A model generated the notes under the pieces. It was not told the DNA's origin, did not search any database, and was given only the letters and a program-made list of their open reading frames with translations. From Candidatus Kapaibacterium sp. (GTDB lineage: Bacteria; Bacteroidota; Ignavibacteria; Kapaibacteriales; UBA2268): DNA of 64,000 nucleotides. Shown in pieces: positions 34,572-45,430 of this stretch (positions within the stretch are counted from its first letter, which is position 1; the number at the start of each line of letters is the position of its first letter). Position numbers and translations under genes: made by a program. The stretch is from the NCBI GenBank assembly GCA_013414795.1, contig CP058732.1, positions 1,773,950 to 1,837,949 of the forward strand, in the 5' to 3' direction.

Positions 34572-35336
34572 ATGCAAAAATCAATCAGACTTTTGGTTCT
34601 CTTATTCACTGCAATTTTCTTTCTATCATCTTGCTCGAAAGATGACTCATCGACAAACGTAACCCCTTCGAATCAGTCCTATTTCCCTACCACAGTTGGT
34701 TCATATTGGAAATACCTTGAATACGAACTGGATTCTCTTGGAGTAAAAGTCCCAGGAACCGAAGACACAATTACCACAACTCTCGCAAGCATACAACCAA
34801 TGCAAGGAAAAAATGCGGGCATATATTTAAGTACTTCGAGCAAAAACCAAACTACCGATACTTCATATTACGCATTCGAAAACGATAAAGTTTACTCTTT
34901 CCTCTCCCTCTTTAATAATGAATTTATTCCAGTTGAAAACGCAAATCAATGGATTGTTGTTGCAGATTTTAACGCAACTGAATGGACGATTTTGAAAGAT
35001 ACTACCCTCGCCGAAGTAGATTTGCAAGGTGTTGGAAAGATGACTCCAACAGTTGGTATTAAAGGAAGAAAAGGCAATAAAACTGATTTAGTCATAAAAG
35101 GGAAACCCTATTCAGCACAAGAGTTTATTATTACATTCTCAATGAAAATTAAATTATCCATACCAAATGTGCCTCTGCCAATAAACCTGAACTTTGACGT
35201 TGTCCAACATACTTGGTATGCACAAGGAGTAGGAATGGCTAAATCCAGACTTGATCCATTTAAGATCTCTGCTGTGCTTTTCGAACAATATATGAATGGT
35301 AATCAATCAGATTTAATTGATTTTAACATTAAATAA
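34572..35336 (+). CDS. Putative lipoprotein
   Basis: The 254-residue protein has a signal peptide with lipobox LSSC (leader QKSIRLLVLLFTAIFF), followed by a Ser/Thr-rich linker and a beta-rich body beginning FPTTVGSYWKYLEYELDSLG, a pattern common in Bacteroidota surface lipoproteins. The start is the ATG at 34572, eight bases downstream of a strong AGGAGG; an upstream in-frame GTG at 34527 was rejected. Function unknown. It is the last gene of the propeller/receptor group and is followed by an intrinsic terminator at 35362-35394. Confidence 0.82.
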   Translation: MQKSIRLLVLLFTAIFFLSSCSKDDSSTNVTPSNQSYFPTTVGSYWKYLEYELDSLGVKVPGTEDTITTTLASIQPMQGKNAGIYLSTSSKNQTTDTSYYAFENDKVYSFLSLFNNEFIPVENANQWIVVADFNATEWTILKDTTLAEVDLQGVGKMTPTVGIKGRKGNKTDLVIKGKPYSAQEFIITFSMKIKLSIPNVPLPINLNFDVVQHTWYAQGVGMAKSRLDPFKISAVLFEQYMNGNQSDLIDFNIK

Positions 35337-35361
35337 AGCAACATTTTAATTTAAATAAAGA

Positions 35362-35394
35362 AAGCCTCGAAATAAATAATTTCGAGGCTTTTTT
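35362..35394 (+). terminator. Intrinsic terminator (probably bidirectional)
   Basis: A perfect 12-bp stem, AAGCCTCGAAAT (35362-35373) with ATTTCGAGGCTT (35379-35390), encloses a 5-base loop and is followed by six T. It sits between two convergent lipoprotein genes; the minus strand also reads T-rich after the stem, so it could serve both. Confidence 0.92.
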
Positions 35395-35413
35395 ACATTG
35401 AAAGAATAAAAGA

Positions 35414-35791
35414 TTAAGGTATATCTGCTCTGGCAGCAATATTCATAATAATTCCTTTTTCTTTGTTTGTTATATAGCCATTCTTTAAAAGCCAATTAGT
35501 AAGATGTGCCATACAACTAACGAAGTCTCCATGGTTTCGGGAATTATTGATACAGTCTTGTATTTTTTGGTTAATTGTAGAACCATCCTCCAACATTTTG
35601 TCTTGAATACCAGTGTCGTAAACAGTGCCATTTTTATCGACAATAACAACAGTGGTTGGTTGAGTGCTCGGTGGCAAGGCAATTTTTGAAATGCTCGGAG
35701 AGTTTACGCTTTCTGGGGCGTTATCCGTTGTGCAAGAAAATATTACCCCAATAAAAACAATGGAGACCAACACTAAAAAGAAATTTTTCAT
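35414..35791 (-). CDS. Small putative lipoprotein
   Basis: The 125-residue protein begins with a leader and lipobox IFSC (KNFFLVLVSIVFIGVIFSC), then a low-complexity Ser/Pro linker and a compact C-terminal helical segment (MLEDGSTINQKIQDCI, then MAHLTNWLLKNGYI) with two further cysteines (DC.., VSC) that could pair. No family was recognised. It is probably anchored to the outer membrane, judging from the lipobox alone. It lies downstream of the butyrate kinase gene by 91 bases in the same direction. The ATG at 35791 is the only plausible start. Upstream, TAATTTTG at 35820-35827 resembles a -7 element, but no matching -33 box is visible. Confidence 0.68.
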   Translation of the reverse strand: MKNFFLVLVSIVFIGVIFSCTTDNAPESVNSPSISKIALPPSTQPTTVVIVDKNGTVYDTGIQDKMLEDGSTINQKIQDCINNSRNHGDFVSCMAHLTNWLLKNGYITNKEKGIIMNIAARADIP

Positions 35792-35882
35792 ATTAACACC
35801 TTTAAATTATTTTAAAAATCAAAATTAATTAAAATCTTCAGTTAAATTTTAAGTAAAAATACTTATTTTTTGCAAAATGTTT

Positions 35883-36956
35883 CTAATAATCCTTAATTGG
35901 AATTTCACCTTTCAAAGCGTAGTAAACACCCTCGGCTAATGCAAACATTTCGTCTTCACCAGGATAGACAAAAATTGGTGCAATGAAATAAACCCGTTCT
36001 TGTATCCATTTGACAAGTAAAGGTGAATTCGCCAACCCACCAGTAATCAGTATAGCGTCAACATTTCCTTTCAACACAGTGCTCGCAGCCCCAATTTCTT
36101 TAGCAATTTGATAAGCCATTGCCTTATAGATTAATTCAGCATAGTCATCCCCACAAGCAATGCGTTCTTCAACTTCAAGGGCGTTGTTTGTGCCAAGATA
36201 AGCAACAAGTCCACCACGTCCAGTAATCATTTTTCTGACTTCGGTGAAAGTATACTTTCCAGAAAAGCACAACCTGGCAAGTTGACCGACTGGAAGAGTG
36301 CCAGAACGTTCGGGCGAGAATGGTCCTTCACCATCCAAACCATTATTTACATCAATTACACGTCCATTGTGATGGACGCCCACAGTAATTCCCCCACCAA
36401 GATGAACAACTATTAAATTCAGTTCTTCATACTTTTTGCTATGCTCACGTGCATATCGTCTTGCGACTGCTTTTTGGTTCAAAGCATGAAAAATACTAAT
36501 GCGTGGCAATTCTGGATGTCCCGAAATTCGAGCAATATCGTCGAGTTCATCAACAACAACAGGATCGACGATGAAGCAAGGAACATTCGGTCCAATTTCT
36601 TTTGCTATCTCGAAAGCAAGGATTGCTCCAAGGTTCGAAGCGTGTTCACCATTAATTTCATTTCGCAAATCGTCAAGCATCTTTTGATTAATTCTGTAAA
36701 CCCCACTGGGAATTGGACGGACCAAGCCACCTCGACCAACCACCGCATTAACTTCTTTTAAATTAATTTTGGCTTTCTCTAATACATCCAAGACCACCTT
36801 CTTACGAAACTCATATTGGTCGAAAATGCGAAGAAATTGCTTTAACTCATCCACACTATGGCGAACTGTAATGGTGAAATCTTCTTCTAAATTTCTAAAA
36901 AGGGCAACTTTTGTCGAAGTTGACCCTGGATTAATTGACAAGATATAGTAATTCAT
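35883..36956 (-). CDS. buk: Butyrate kinase
   Basis: Butyrate kinase converts butyryl phosphate and ADP to butyrate and ATP, or works in reverse. The 357-residue protein shows the acetokinase-family fold: [15 protein letters not shown] at the start, [37 protein letters not shown] (the substrate region typical of Buk), [10 protein letters not shown], and [14 protein letters not shown] near the end. The HPELPR stretch and length favour Buk over acetate kinase. The phosphotransbutyrylase partner (ptb) is not adjacent, so whether it serves fermentation or branched-chain acid metabolism is unclear. ATG at 36956; the receiver-kinase gene is 14 bases upstream. Confidence 0.9.
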   Translation of the reverse strand: MNYYILSINPGSTSTKVALFRNLEEDFTITVRHSVDELKQFLRIFDQYEFRKKVVLDVLEKAKINLKEVNAVVGRGGLVRPIPSGVYRINQKMLDDLRNEINGEHASNLGAILAFEIAKEIGPNVPCFIVDPVVVDELDDIARISGHPELPRISIFHALNQKAVARRYAREHSKKYEELNLIVVHLGGGITVGVHHNGRVIDVNNGLDGEGPFSPERSGTLPVGQLARLCFSGKYTFTEVRKMITGRGGLVAYLGTNNALEVEERIACGDDYAELIYKAMAYQIAKEIGAASTVLKGNVDAILITGGLANSPLLVKWIQERVYFIAPIFVYPGEDEMFALAEGVYYALKGEIPIKDY

Positions 36957-36970
36957 ATTCCCACCAAGAA

Positions 36971-38083
36971 TTAGATTGTTTCTTTATATTGAAAATGTAA
37001 CCAAAATTTAACTTTTGTTCCTTTTCCAACCTCACTGTCGATTGTCATTCTTCCGTCGTGAAGTTCAACAAGACGACGAGCAATTACCAGCCCCATACCA
37101 ACCCCTTGTTGCTCGTAAACTTCTCTTTCAAATTGTGTTAAAGTATCTATTGACCTCAACTTTTCGGGACTAATGCCCCTACCCTCATCAGCTATTTCAA
37201 AGTAGGCAAAGTTGTTTTCTATCCCAGAAGAAATACGAATTTTCTGACCACGTTCGGAAAACTTTAAGGCATTGTCCAACAATTCGTCCACTATTTTGTA
37301 GAAACTATCTGATGAAATTTCTAATGAAATATTATGCGTTTCATCCTCTATTATGACATCATCTTGTCGAGCAAGATTTGCAGATTTCATTAAAGCAATG
37401 TCTTGGATAATAGCAAAAGGCTCGTCGGTAAAATGTAAACGAAGTTTAGAACGCAACTCTTGATTATTTGCCAATGTCTCGATTTTTGTGTAAATCAAAA
37501 AGTTCTCTGTAATCTTAACTAATCTATTTGAAGACTTAACAATATCACTTGCAATTTCAAGAATGTCTTCCTTTTCCAAATCATCATATGAGGAAAGAAT
37601 AAATTTTGCCAAACCTATGACTTCATTCAATACAGTTCTGAATTCGTGCGGAAGCGCAAAAGATATCGCGCGCCCAACTGTTTCAACCTTTTCCTTGACC
37701 TGTTTTTTAACGGTTTCTAACTTCTTCCATTGAGTTTTCAAAGCCTGGATTAATTCATCGTGAGTAAATGGTTTGGTAATGTAATCATCAGCACCAAGGA
37801 TCATTCCTTCTCGGATATTCTGTTTTTCCCCAAATGCTGTAAGAAAGATAAAAGGAATAGATTCGGTTCTAGGATGGGCACGAATTTTTTCTAACATTTG
37901 GTAACCGTCGAGCACTGGCATTTGTATATCGCATAATATTAGGTCGGGAAGTATTTCCAATGCTTTTTTAAATCCTTCCTCGCCGTTCGTTGCAGTGTAT
38001 ACTTCATACCCTTCAAGGGTTAACAGAACTGACGTACTTTCAAGTATATAATCACTATCGTCGACAACTAAAATCTTCTTCAT
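36971..38083 (-). CDS. Receiver-histidine kinase hybrid (cytoplasmic)
   Basis: The 370-residue protein has an N-terminal receiver domain (LVVDDSDY; Asp53 in LILCDIQMP; Lys103 in ITKPF), a coiled linker, an H-box helix with PHEFRT, and HATPase_c with [22 protein letters not shown] and [18 protein letters not shown]. No membrane segments are visible, so it is a soluble hybrid kinase that probably receives a phosphate from elsewhere or modulates its own kinase. Such receiver-first hybrids are common in environmental bacteria. It lies 14 bases upstream of buk, but a regulatory link is only a suggestion. ATG at 38083. Confidence 0.9.
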   Translation of the reverse strand: MKKILVVDDSDYILESTSVLLTLEGYEVYTATNGEEGFKKALEILPDLILCDIQMPVLDGYQMLEKIRAHPRTESIPFIFLTAFGEKQNIREGMILGADDYITKPFTHDELIQALKTQWKKLETVKKQVKEKVETVGRAISFALPHEFRTVLNEVIGLAKFILSSYDDLEKEDILEIASDIVKSSNRLVKITENFLIYTKIETLANNQELRSKLRLHFTDEPFAIIQDIALMKSANLARQDDVIIEDETHNISLEISSDSFYKIVDELLDNALKFSERGQKIRISSGIENNFAYFEIADEGRGISPEKLRSIDTLTQFEREVYEQQGVGMGLVIARRLVELHDGRMTIDSEVGKGTKVKFWLHFQYKETI

Positions 38084-38173
38084 TTTCCTTATAATTCATA
38101 AAATGCAAATTAAAAAAATTAGTTGTAAATTTGCGTTGAATCGTTTGGATAAATTACTTATTGTATTTTAATT

Positions 38174-38911
38174 GTGATTGTTTCGACGAGAGGGATTGTA
38201 ATCAGAACTTTGAACTATAGAGAAACAAGTAAAATTGTTGAAATTTTTACTGAAAGCGACGGACTTGTTGCTTTGATTGCAAAAGGCTATCGAAAACAAA
38301 CCAAACAATTGGGAATTCTGGAACCATTAAATATTGTTTTCGTAAGTTTCTACAAAAAGAAAAGCCAAGAACTCCATTTGCTTTCAAAGGCTGAAACTCT
38401 ATCGTCCTATTATAAGTTATTAAATTCTACCGAAAAACTATTTGTTGGTTTGACCATTCTAAATTTCATCAAGGAAACACAAGTGCTTGAAAATCCGAAT
38501 GAACCCCTTTTTAGATTAACAGAAAATTGTATTGAGAAATTAAAGGAAGATAAAATTAATCCCTTAATTATACTTGTTTATTTTCTCGTAAGACTTACCC
38601 AGGATTTAGGTTTAGATGCCATAGAAAAATTAGAACCTTGGAAAAACAAAGAGTTTAAATATCTAACTTTTAATTCTATTAACGGAGAATTTCAAGCCGA
38701 TTTTAGTTTCGAACAATTTGCGAAAATTAGCAGGAAAACTGTCGACTTATTCTTTACAATCGATGATTTCGAATTAGAAAATCTTGATAAAATCCAAATT
38801 GTTTCGTTAAAAATAAAAGAAATTATTAATTTCTTCGCAGAATATCTATCGTTCTATTTAGGTAAATCTGTTAAAATTAATACATTAGATATTTTCAATT
38901 ATGATTTTTAA
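38174..38911 (+). CDS. recO: DNA repair protein RecO
   Basis: RecO helps load RecA onto SSB-coated DNA with RecR and RecF. The 245-residue protein has the OB-fold N-terminus (STRGIVIRTLNYRETSKIV, EIFTESDGLVALIAKGYRK) and the helical C-terminal region. Start is GTG at 38174, chosen because the conserved segment begins at once. The zinc-binding cysteines found in many RecO C-termini are not visible. It overlaps the downstream CorC-type gene by 11 bases. TAAATTTG (38126-38133) upstream could be a -7 element, though no good -33 box is present. Confidence 0.88.
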   Translation: MIVSTRGIVIRTLNYRETSKIVEIFTESDGLVALIAKGYRKQTKQLGILEPLNIVFVSFYKKKSQELHLLSKAETLSSYYKLLNSTEKLFVGLTILNFIKETQVLENPNEPLFRLTENCIEKLKEDKINPLIILVYFLVRLTQDLGLDAIEKLEPWKNKEFKYLTFNSINGEFQADFSFEQFAKISRKTVDLFFTIDDFELENLDKIQIVSLKIKEIINFFAEYLSFYLGKSVKINTLDIFNYDF

Positions 38912-40193
38912 TGTTTTAATAACTCTATTTTTCGTTTTTCTAAATGCCTTCTTCGTGGCTGCGGAATTTGCTATAGTTAAAGTACGCAGTACGCAAATAA
39001 ACATTAGGGCGAAGTCTGGTTCGTTCTCTGCCAAAGTTGCTATGCATTTAGTTTCTCATCTTAATGAATATCTATCCGCTTGCCAACTTGGAATTACAAT
39101 TGCAAGTTTAGGGTTGGGTTGGATTGGTGAACCAGTCGTATCTAAGATTATCTTGTACTTTTTCTCTATTTTAGGTATTGAAATGACAATTTCAACAGCA
39201 GAAGGAATTGCACTCCCATTGGCATTTGTTTTGATTACAATCCTTCATATTGTTTTCGGTGAATTAGCCCCTAAATCGCTTGCCATAATCAAAGCAGAAA
39301 AAACAGCATTGTTTGTCTCGCTCCCATTAAGAGCATTTTATTTTGTATTCAAACCATTTATTTGGCTTCTTAATGAATTAGCAAATTTAACCTTGCGAAT
39401 ATTCGGAATAAATATTGCAGATATAACCGAAATTCATTCCGAAGAAGAAATTAGAGATATTCTAAAATCCAGCCACCAACTTGGTGCTATAGAATCTACC
39501 AAAGAGAAACTTCTGCAAAATGTCTTCGATTTCTCACAAATTTTAGCCAAGCAAATTATGGTCCCAAGAAATAAAATAGTTGCAATTAATAAGCAAATGA
39601 ATCTTAAAGAAATATTAAACAAATTTATATCCGAAGGCTATTCACGGATGCCCGTTTATGATTATTCTATCGATGATATCATTGGAACAATTTATGCAAA
39701 AGACCTCTTGAAATTGTCAATTCAAGAAAATTCACACAATTTTGAACTTGAAAAAGTGCTGCGAAAGCCATTGTTTGTAAAAGAAAACCAAAGAATCCAA
39801 GAAATATTAAGACAAATGCAAAAAGAGAAAGTGCATTTGGCGATTGTAATCGACGATTTCGGTGGAACCGCTGGATTAATCACTATCGAAGATATACTTG
39901 AAGAGTTAGTTGGTGAAATTCAAGATGAATTTGACGAGGAGCAACCCTTAATTCGAAAAATAAATGATAAAGAGTATGAAATTCTTGCCGAGGCAACAAT
40001 CGATGATCTCACGGATGTCTTGGGTCTAAAATTTCCAAAATCGAAAGAATACGAAACTGTGGGTGGATTAATATCCTTCATTGCTGGACGTGTTCCCCAA
40101 GAAAACGAGAGATTCTCATTTGAAGACTATTATATCGAAGTAATTTCTGCAACTGAAAGGAAGGTCAATAAAGTTAAATTAGTTATTAAGTAA
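38901..40193 (+). CDS. HlyC/CorC (CNNM/DUF21-CBS) family membrane protein
   Basis: The 430-residue protein has a DUF21 membrane domain (about 1-190; VLITLFFVFLNAFFVAAEFA, QLGITIASLGLGWIGEP), paired CBS domains (about 205-325; IMVPRNKIVAI, GTIYAKDLLKL, VIDDFGGTAGLITIEDILEELVGEI) and a C-terminal CorC_HlyC domain. Members are linked to magnesium or cobalt homeostasis; older 'hemolysin' labels are not supported by this sequence. ATG at 38901 overlaps recO by 11 bases. Its stop touches the stop of convergent lptB with no base in between. Confidence 0.92.
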   Translation: MIFNVLITLFFVFLNAFFVAAEFAIVKVRSTQINIRAKSGSFSAKVAMHLVSHLNEYLSACQLGITIASLGLGWIGEPVVSKIILYFFSILGIEMTISTAEGIALPLAFVLITILHIVFGELAPKSLAIIKAEKTALFVSLPLRAFYFVFKPFIWLLNELANLTLRIFGINIADITEIHSEEEIRDILKSSHQLGAIESTKEKLLQNVFDFSQILAKQIMVPRNKIVAINKQMNLKEILNKFISEGYSRMPVYDYSIDDIIGTIYAKDLLKLSIQENSHNFELEKVLRKPLFVKENQRIQEILRQMQKEKVHLAIVIDDFGGTAGLITIEDILEELVGEIQDEFDEEQPLIRKINDKEYEILAEATIDDLTDVLGLKFPKSKEYETVGGLISFIAGRVPQENERFSFEDYYIEVISATERKVNKVKLVIK

Positions 40194-40943
40194 TTATTGG
40201 TCAAGGTGGTATCGTTCGAGAGTGAATGCTTCGCCAAGGTAAAGTTTTCTAACATCGGGATTCTGTGCAATTTCTTCTGCTGTTCCAGAACAAAAGATTT
40301 GCCCATCAATCAAAATGTATGAACGGTCTGTAATTGTAAGAGTTTCGTGGACATTGTGGTCAGTGATAAGAACACCTATTCCTTTATGTTTCAAATTAAG
40401 AATCATTTTCATAATATCTTCAACTGCAAGAGGGTCGATTCCAGCAAAAGGTTCATCAAGAAGAATAAACTTGGGGTTCGATGCGAGACAGCGAGCAATT
40501 TCACAGCGTCGCCTTTCACCACCAGAAAGCATATATCCTTTCTGCTTTCGGATATTTTGCAAGCCGAATGATTCGAGCAATTCCTCTAAACGTGCTTTTC
40601 GTTCTTTATTTGTTAACTTTTGCAATTGCAAAATAGCCATAATATTATTTTCAACTGAAAGTTTGCGGAAAATAGAAGACTCTTGTGCCAAGTAGGCAAT
40701 GCCATATCTTGCTCGTTTGTACATTGGCAAAGACGTTATATCTTTTCCGTCCAAAAATACTCTGCCGTTGTTTGGTCGAATCATCCCCACAATCATATAA
40801 AAAGTTGTGGTTTTGCCTGCTCCGTTTGGTCCAAGCAAACCGACAACTTCCCCTTGACTGATATTTAAAGAAACGTTCTTGACAACAGTTCTTCGCTTAA
40901 ATTTCTTTACTAAATCTTGGGTTTCGAGGTAGGAAACGCTCAT
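40194..40943 (-). CDS. lptB: LPS export ABC transporter ATP-binding protein LptB
   Basis: LptB powers extraction of lipopolysaccharide from the inner membrane to the Lpt bridge. The 249-residue protein has Walker [13 protein letters not shown]-loop [12 protein letters not shown] (a LptB hallmark), signature [13 protein letters not shown], Walker [14 protein letters not shown] and the H-loop TDHNVHET. Membrane and bridge subunits (LptF, LptG, LptA, LptC) are not adjacent. ATG at 40943; it overlaps the protease stop by 4 bases, implying coupled translation. Presence of Lpt components supports a diderm with LPS. Confidence 0.95.
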   Translation of the reverse strand: MSVSYLETQDLVKKFKRRTVVKNVSLNISQGEVVGLLGPNGAGKTTTFYMIVGMIRPNNGRVFLDGKDITSLPMYKRARYGIAYLAQESSIFRKLSVENNIMAILQLQKLTNKERKARLEELLESFGLQNIRKQKGYMLSGGERRRCEIARCLASNPKFILLDEPFAGIDPLAVEDIMKMILNLKHKGIGVLITDHNVHETLTITDRSYILIDGQIFCSGTAEEIAQNPDVRKLYLGEAFTLERYHLDQ

Positions 40944-42142
40944 CTTCTTCTATATTTTTGAACTTTGACAACAAGATCTATTATTCGATCGCCACGTTTT
41001 ACTTTAAAGTTCAAATCATCTCCAATGAAAGAATCGAAAACGATCATTTGATAATCTCTTAAGGAATTTACTTTTTCTCCGTTAATTTCCAAAATTATAT
41101 CCCCAGGTTCAAATCCCGCTTTTGCTGCGGGTGAATTTCGATATACTTCGGTTACAAGAAGTCCTTCATCGAATTTCAAATACAATCTTCGGGCTTCAAT
41201 GGAATTTGGTTCAATTAATGTAATACCAATATCCCAATTCCTTTTCAACTCAATATTATTGGATACTCTATCCAACAATTTCTTCACTCGGTTGATAGGA
41301 ATAGCCCATCCAATTCCAATACTGCCTGCTCCCTCTCTACTAGTTGCTGTAGAGTATATCATCGTGTTGATTCCAATAACTTCACCAAGTGAATTTAATA
41401 AAGGTCCGCCAGAGTTACCAGAACTTATGGCAGCATCGGTTTGAATTAGTCCTTTATACACCCGATTTTCTTGTATTATGTTGATTCCCTTATTCGAAAC
41501 AACTCCAACTGTAACTGTGGGTTTCATATTCAAATCGAACAGACCAAAAGGATTTCCCATTGCAATTACCCATTCTCCCACAATTACATCGTCGGAATTA
41601 CCAAGTTTCAAGTAGGGGAAGTTGTCTCCCTCGATTTTTAGCAGTGCCACGTCGGTCAATGCATCCGCAGCAATAAGTTTTGCATCATATTTTTTGCCTT
41701 CAGTTGTGGTAACTACAATTTTTGAGGCATTGCCAGCCACGTGGTGATTCGTTAGAATATAACCATCTGGGGATATTATAAAACCCGAGCCAAGACCTCG
41801 AACCTGGTATCGTTCATAGAAATAATCTCGAGGTCTCCTACCGAAAAAGAATTCGAAAAAGGGATCCATAAAGGGATCGTATGTTTCCACTGGCACTTCA
41901 ACATACTGAATGACATTGATACCAACAACAGCAGGAGAGGCTTTCGCAACTGCACGAGTAATTGCGTTTTGTCGGGAATTGTAAAGTTCATTTGAAATTG
42001 AATCCTTTTTCGTTGAAACACTTTCTTCGTAAATCTTCGAACTTGAATAACCTTTCTCCCCTCTTTTCTCTTGTGCAGAACAAGCAGTATTTCCAAACAA
42101 AAATAAAATTGTTAATGCAAAGATAATTATTTTAGCATTCAT
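40940..42142 (-). CDS. htrA: HtrA/DegQ-family serine protease (putative lipoprotein)
   Basis: This 400-residue Do-family protease acts in the cell envelope. Residues 1-21 form a signal with a possible lipobox NTAC (Cys21), unusual for this family. The catalytic triad is intact: His134 (TNHHVAG), Asp164 (ALTDVALL), Ser244 (SSGNSGGPL). One PDZ domain fills the C-terminus ([15 protein letters not shown]), whereas E. coli DegP has two. It is divergent from priA with an 18-base gap, so their promoters overlap or lie within the coding regions. It overlaps lptB by 4 bases downstream, suggesting joint control of envelope maintenance. Confidence 0.92.
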   Translation of the reverse strand: MNAKIIIFALTILFLFGNTACSAQEKRGEKGYSSSKIYEESVSTKKDSISNELYNSRQNAITRAVAKASPAVVGINVIQYVEVPVETYDPFMDPFFEFFFGRRPRDYFYERYQVRGLGSGFIISPDGYILTNHHVAGNASKIVVTTTEGKKYDAKLIAADALTDVALLKIEGDNFPYLKLGNSDDVIVGEWVIAMGNPFGLFDLNMKPTVTVGVVSNKGINIIQENRVYKGLIQTDAAISSGNSGGPLLNSLGEVIGINTMIYSTATSREGAGSIGIGWAIPINRVKKLLDRVSNNIELKRNWDIGITLIEPNSIEARRLYLKFDEGLLVTEVYRNSPAAKAGFEPGDIILEINGEKVNSLRDYQMIVFDSFIGDDLNFKVKRGDRIIDLVVKVQKYRRR

Positions 42143-42160
42143 ATTACATTAAAAATAAAA

Positions 42161-44710
42161 ATGAAAAAACGAAATAATTCAAAAAACATTACACTAAATT
42201 ACAAAACAACTTTACTTGTCGATGTTTTCCCTTTGGCACCTGTGGAGATTTACTATACATACATATTAGAAACATCTGAACAAAAAAACTTCGTTGGCCA
42301 TCGTGTTGTTATACCTTTCAACAAAAGAAAAATAATGGGTATAATTTATCAAGAACATCGAGGCGAATTAGATTTTGATAGGTCGAAACTAAAAAAAATC
42401 ATTGAAGTAGTTGACGATAAACCAATAATTCCAGAAAAAATGTTCCAACTTGCCCGTTGGGTTGCAGATTATTACATTACTCCAATGGGAGAGGTATTGA
42501 AAAACATAATTCCACCAAAACTTAAAATACCAGAAAAAAAATACATTCAATTCATTGGTGTTTCAGATTTCGAAAAAAATATTTTAAACAAGACCGAACA
42601 AAAAATTATAAATTTTCTTAAAAATCGCAAAAATCCAGTGTCTTTTGAATCATTAAAACAACAAATTAAAACTTCGAAACTTGAACAGAACTTGGATTTG
42701 CTTGTCCAAAAAGGGATTGTTAAAATAATTCGCAGAGAAAAAGCAGTTATTCCCAAGAAACAAGTATTTCATATTAATTCACAAATGTTTTCAGAAAATG
42801 TCTTTTCGGAGTATTTGGAGATATTGAAAAGGAAAAAGGCATTAGTTCAAATTCTCCAATATTTGTATGAACTACATAAATCAAATAAAAATGTCTTCGA
42901 ACTGGAAGAATTCAGAAAAGAATTTCCTACAAAGAACATCACCAAACACCTTGAAAATCTTATTGACTTGGGATTTATTGAGGTGGAACTGAAAGACGAC
43001 ACTGATATCAACCCAGAGTACAAGCCATCATTCAATTTCCCTAATGAATTAATTCTAACATTAACAAAAGAACAAGAAATTGCCTTAAATCAGATTACCA
43101 AAGAAATAGAAAATTCGAAATACTCATCTTTTTTGCTTTATGGCGTCACTGGGAGCGGGAAAACATTAATTTATCTGCACTGTATCAAAAAATGCCTTGA
43201 AATGGGAAAATCTGCAATAGTGCTTGTTCCTGAGATTTCTCTAACGCCACAATTAATTGAGCGTTTTAACAACGCTTTTCCTAATCAAGTTGCGGTTCTC
43301 CATTCCAGACTTTCAGATTCCCAAAGAGTTAAACAATGGATTTCTATTTTAAACGAAGAGAAAAAAATCGTAATTGGACCACGGTCAGCGATTTTTGCTC
43401 CTGCGAGTAATCTTGGGCTGATAATTGTCGACGAAGAACACGAACCTACTTACAAACAAGATGAACCAGCACCAAGATACAACGCTCGGGATGTAGCATT
43501 AATTCGGGGGAAATTAGAAAATTGTGTTGTTATTCTCGGAAGTGCAACGCCATCAATTAATTCATATTACGCCGCAAAACTTGGAAAACACAAACTCCTC
43601 ACTATAAACGAAAGAGCCGACGGAGCAAAGTTGCCAGACATTATTCTGGTCGATATGCTTGAAAAAAGAAAACAAAGGAAAGTATTTGGTCAATTTTCAG
43701 ATACTTTGATACACAAAATAATCGACAGATTGACACGCAAAGAAGGAATTATTTTGTTTCAAAATAGAAGAGGGTTTGGACTACTTGTCGAGTGTCGTTT
43801 TTGCGGATACATTCCCAAATGCCCAGAATGCGAAGTTTCGCTTACTTATCATAAATCGGAACAGAAGTTAAAATGCCATTACTGTGGTTATGAACGTAAG
43901 TACGATTCCAATTGCCCCAAGTGTGGAAAAACTCCAATGCTAATTCTTGGGTACGGAACGCAAAGAGTCGAAGAAGAATTGCAAAGTATCTTGAGTGAAT
44001 TTGGTTACGAGCCTAAAATCGAACGATATGATTTAGATGTTGTTGTCAAAAGTTCTGATAGAAATGAAATAATCCAACAATTCTACTTTGGTGAGATTGA
44101 TATTTTGGTTGGAACACAACTTATTGCTAAAGGGCTCGACTTTGAACGGGTAACACTTGTTGGTATAATCAATGCCGATTTACAATTAAATATTCCCGAC
44201 TTTACTGCAAACGAGCGTGCTTTTCAACTTTTCACACAAGTTGCCGGAAGAGCTGGTCGCCGGTCAACACTTCCCGGCGAGGTTGTAATCCAAACTACTT
44301 CGCCCAACGCATATCCAATCCAAGAATTTGTTAATAGCAATTATGATTCTTTCTTTAAAAAAGAACTTTATTACCGAAAACATCTCCATTACCCACCGTT
44401 TTTCCGATTAGTATCGGTTGAAATCCAATGGAAAAATGAAAATCCAAATGAAGAACTGATAAGTTTTATAAAAGAAAAACTTGATGGTTTGAAAAATGCA
44501 ATCGTTCTTGGTCCAGTAATTCCAATAATTCCAAAAATCCGAGGCTGGAACCGCAAAGTCTTTCTTGTAAAAATCAACAGAACAAAAGACCCAAACCTTG
44601 CAAATACAACAAAGTTTTTTAGAACATTGTACAATGAATTCCATTCAAAATTCCACAGCAAAAAATTAAAATTAATTATAGATGTTGATGCACAATTTTC
44701 TTTATTGTAA
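42161..44710 (+). CDS. priA: Primosomal replication restart helicase PriA
   Basis: PriA restarts collapsed replication forks. The 849-residue protein has the 3'-DNA-binding N-terminus (VDVFPLAPVEIYYTY), Walker A GVTGSGKT (near 328), IIVDEEHEPTYKQDEPAPRY (DEEH box and the family's ARW-like region), the zinc-binding cysteine array (CRFCGYIPKCPECE, then CHYCGYE, CPKCGK), and helicase motifs VAGRAGRRSTLPGEV near the end. ATG at 42161 begins with MKKRNNSK. It is about 50-100 residues longer than typical, with extra helical sequence around 140-270. It is 18 bases from the divergent htrA-like gene. Confidence 0.96.
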   Translation: MKKRNNSKNITLNYKTTLLVDVFPLAPVEIYYTYILETSEQKNFVGHRVVIPFNKRKIMGIIYQEHRGELDFDRSKLKKIIEVVDDKPIIPEKMFQLARWVADYYITPMGEVLKNIIPPKLKIPEKKYIQFIGVSDFEKNILNKTEQKIINFLKNRKNPVSFESLKQQIKTSKLEQNLDLLVQKGIVKIIRREKAVIPKKQVFHINSQMFSENVFSEYLEILKRKKALVQILQYLYELHKSNKNVFELEEFRKEFPTKNITKHLENLIDLGFIEVELKDDTDINPEYKPSFNFPNELILTLTKEQEIALNQITKEIENSKYSSFLLYGVTGSGKTLIYLHCIKKCLEMGKSAIVLVPEISLTPQLIERFNNAFPNQVAVLHSRLSDSQRVKQWISILNEEKKIVIGPRSAIFAPASNLGLIIVDEEHEPTYKQDEPAPRYNARDVALIRGKLENCVVILGSATPSINSYYAAKLGKHKLLTINERADGAKLPDIILVDMLEKRKQRKVFGQFSDTLIHKIIDRLTRKEGIILFQNRRGFGLLVECRFCGYIPKCPECEVSLTYHKSEQKLKCHYCGYERKYDSNCPKCGKTPMLILGYGTQRVEEELQSILSEFGYEPKIERYDLDVVVKSSDRNEIIQQFYFGEIDILVGTQLIAKGLDFERVTLVGIINADLQLNIPDFTANERAFQLFTQVAGRAGRRSTLPGEVVIQTTSPNAYPIQEFVNSNYDSFFKKELYYRKHLHYPPFFRLVSVEIQWKNENPNEELISFIKEKLDGLKNAIVLGPVIPIIPKIRGWNRKVFLVKINRTKDPNLANTTKFFRTLYNEFHSKFHSKKLKLIIDVDAQFSLL

Positions 44711-44733
44711 TTTTTTTTATTAACTTTGAATTT

Positions 44734-45336
44734 ATGAAACTGTCTTCAATATTAATTGTTGTAATTATTCTTTGTGCAGTTTTACAAAATTGCACAACTT
44801 CTGTTCAAACTCGATATAATCCTAAAATCCCCAAAATGTCTAAAGATGTAGACTCAGATTCAACCATTTTGGTTGTAGACCAAACCCCACCGAAGGAAGA
44901 AGTTCTACCACCAGAAAAGAACGCAATTTCCATTTATACAGATACTATTGTAATCGATTTAACCCAGCACGAAACCATACCCACAGAAATCAGTCGTGGA
45001 GAAGAACTTTTTGCTAATAGAGACTTCAAAAATGCAATTATCACATTCAATTCATACATTAACCAAGCCAAAAGAAATGATTATTTTGTTTGGTACGCTC
45101 GCATAAGAATTGCAGAATGTTTCTGCGAAATGAATCAAAATGAACTTTGCATAAATGAGTTATCAGAATTAATCCATCTTGATAATATCGACCCCAAAAT
45201 CAGAATGAAAGCAATTTTTCTTCTTGGGAAAATCTACTGCAAAAACAAAGACCCCGAAAAATCACAATTCTACTTTGATATGCTTAAAAAAGAGTATCCA
45301 AATCACCCCTTCTCTGAAATAACAAATTGCCAATAA
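44734..45336 (+). CDS. Putative lipoprotein with TPR-like segment
   Basis: The 200-residue protein has a leader ending in lipobox LQNC (Cys20), a Pro-rich linker, and a C-terminal helical-repeat region (EELFANRDFKNAIITFNSY, RIRIAECFCEMNQNEL, LLGKIYCKNKDPEKSQFYFD) consistent with tetratricopeptide repeats. It resembles outer-membrane TPR lipoproteins such as BamD-like or YbgF-like proteins but lacks enough length to assign one. It follows priA by 23 bases. TAACTTTG at 44721-44728 resembles a -7 element just before the ATG at 44734, which would leave almost no leader. Confidence 0.72.
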   Translation: MKLSSILIVVIILCAVLQNCTTSVQTRYNPKIPKMSKDVDSDSTILVVDQTPPKEEVLPPEKNAISIYTDTIVIDLTQHETIPTEISRGEELFANRDFKNAIITFNSYINQAKRNDYFVWYARIRIAECFCEMNQNELCINELSELIHLDNIDPKIRMKAIFLLGKIYCKNKDPEKSQFYFDMLKKEYPNHPFSEITNCQ

Positions 45337-45430
45337 ATTCATTGTAACAAAGATTACTACAAAAAAATAGTTTTTATTGTTACTTTTTTTAAATTTTTTT
45401 GTTATATTTTAAGGTTTAATTGAGGTAAAT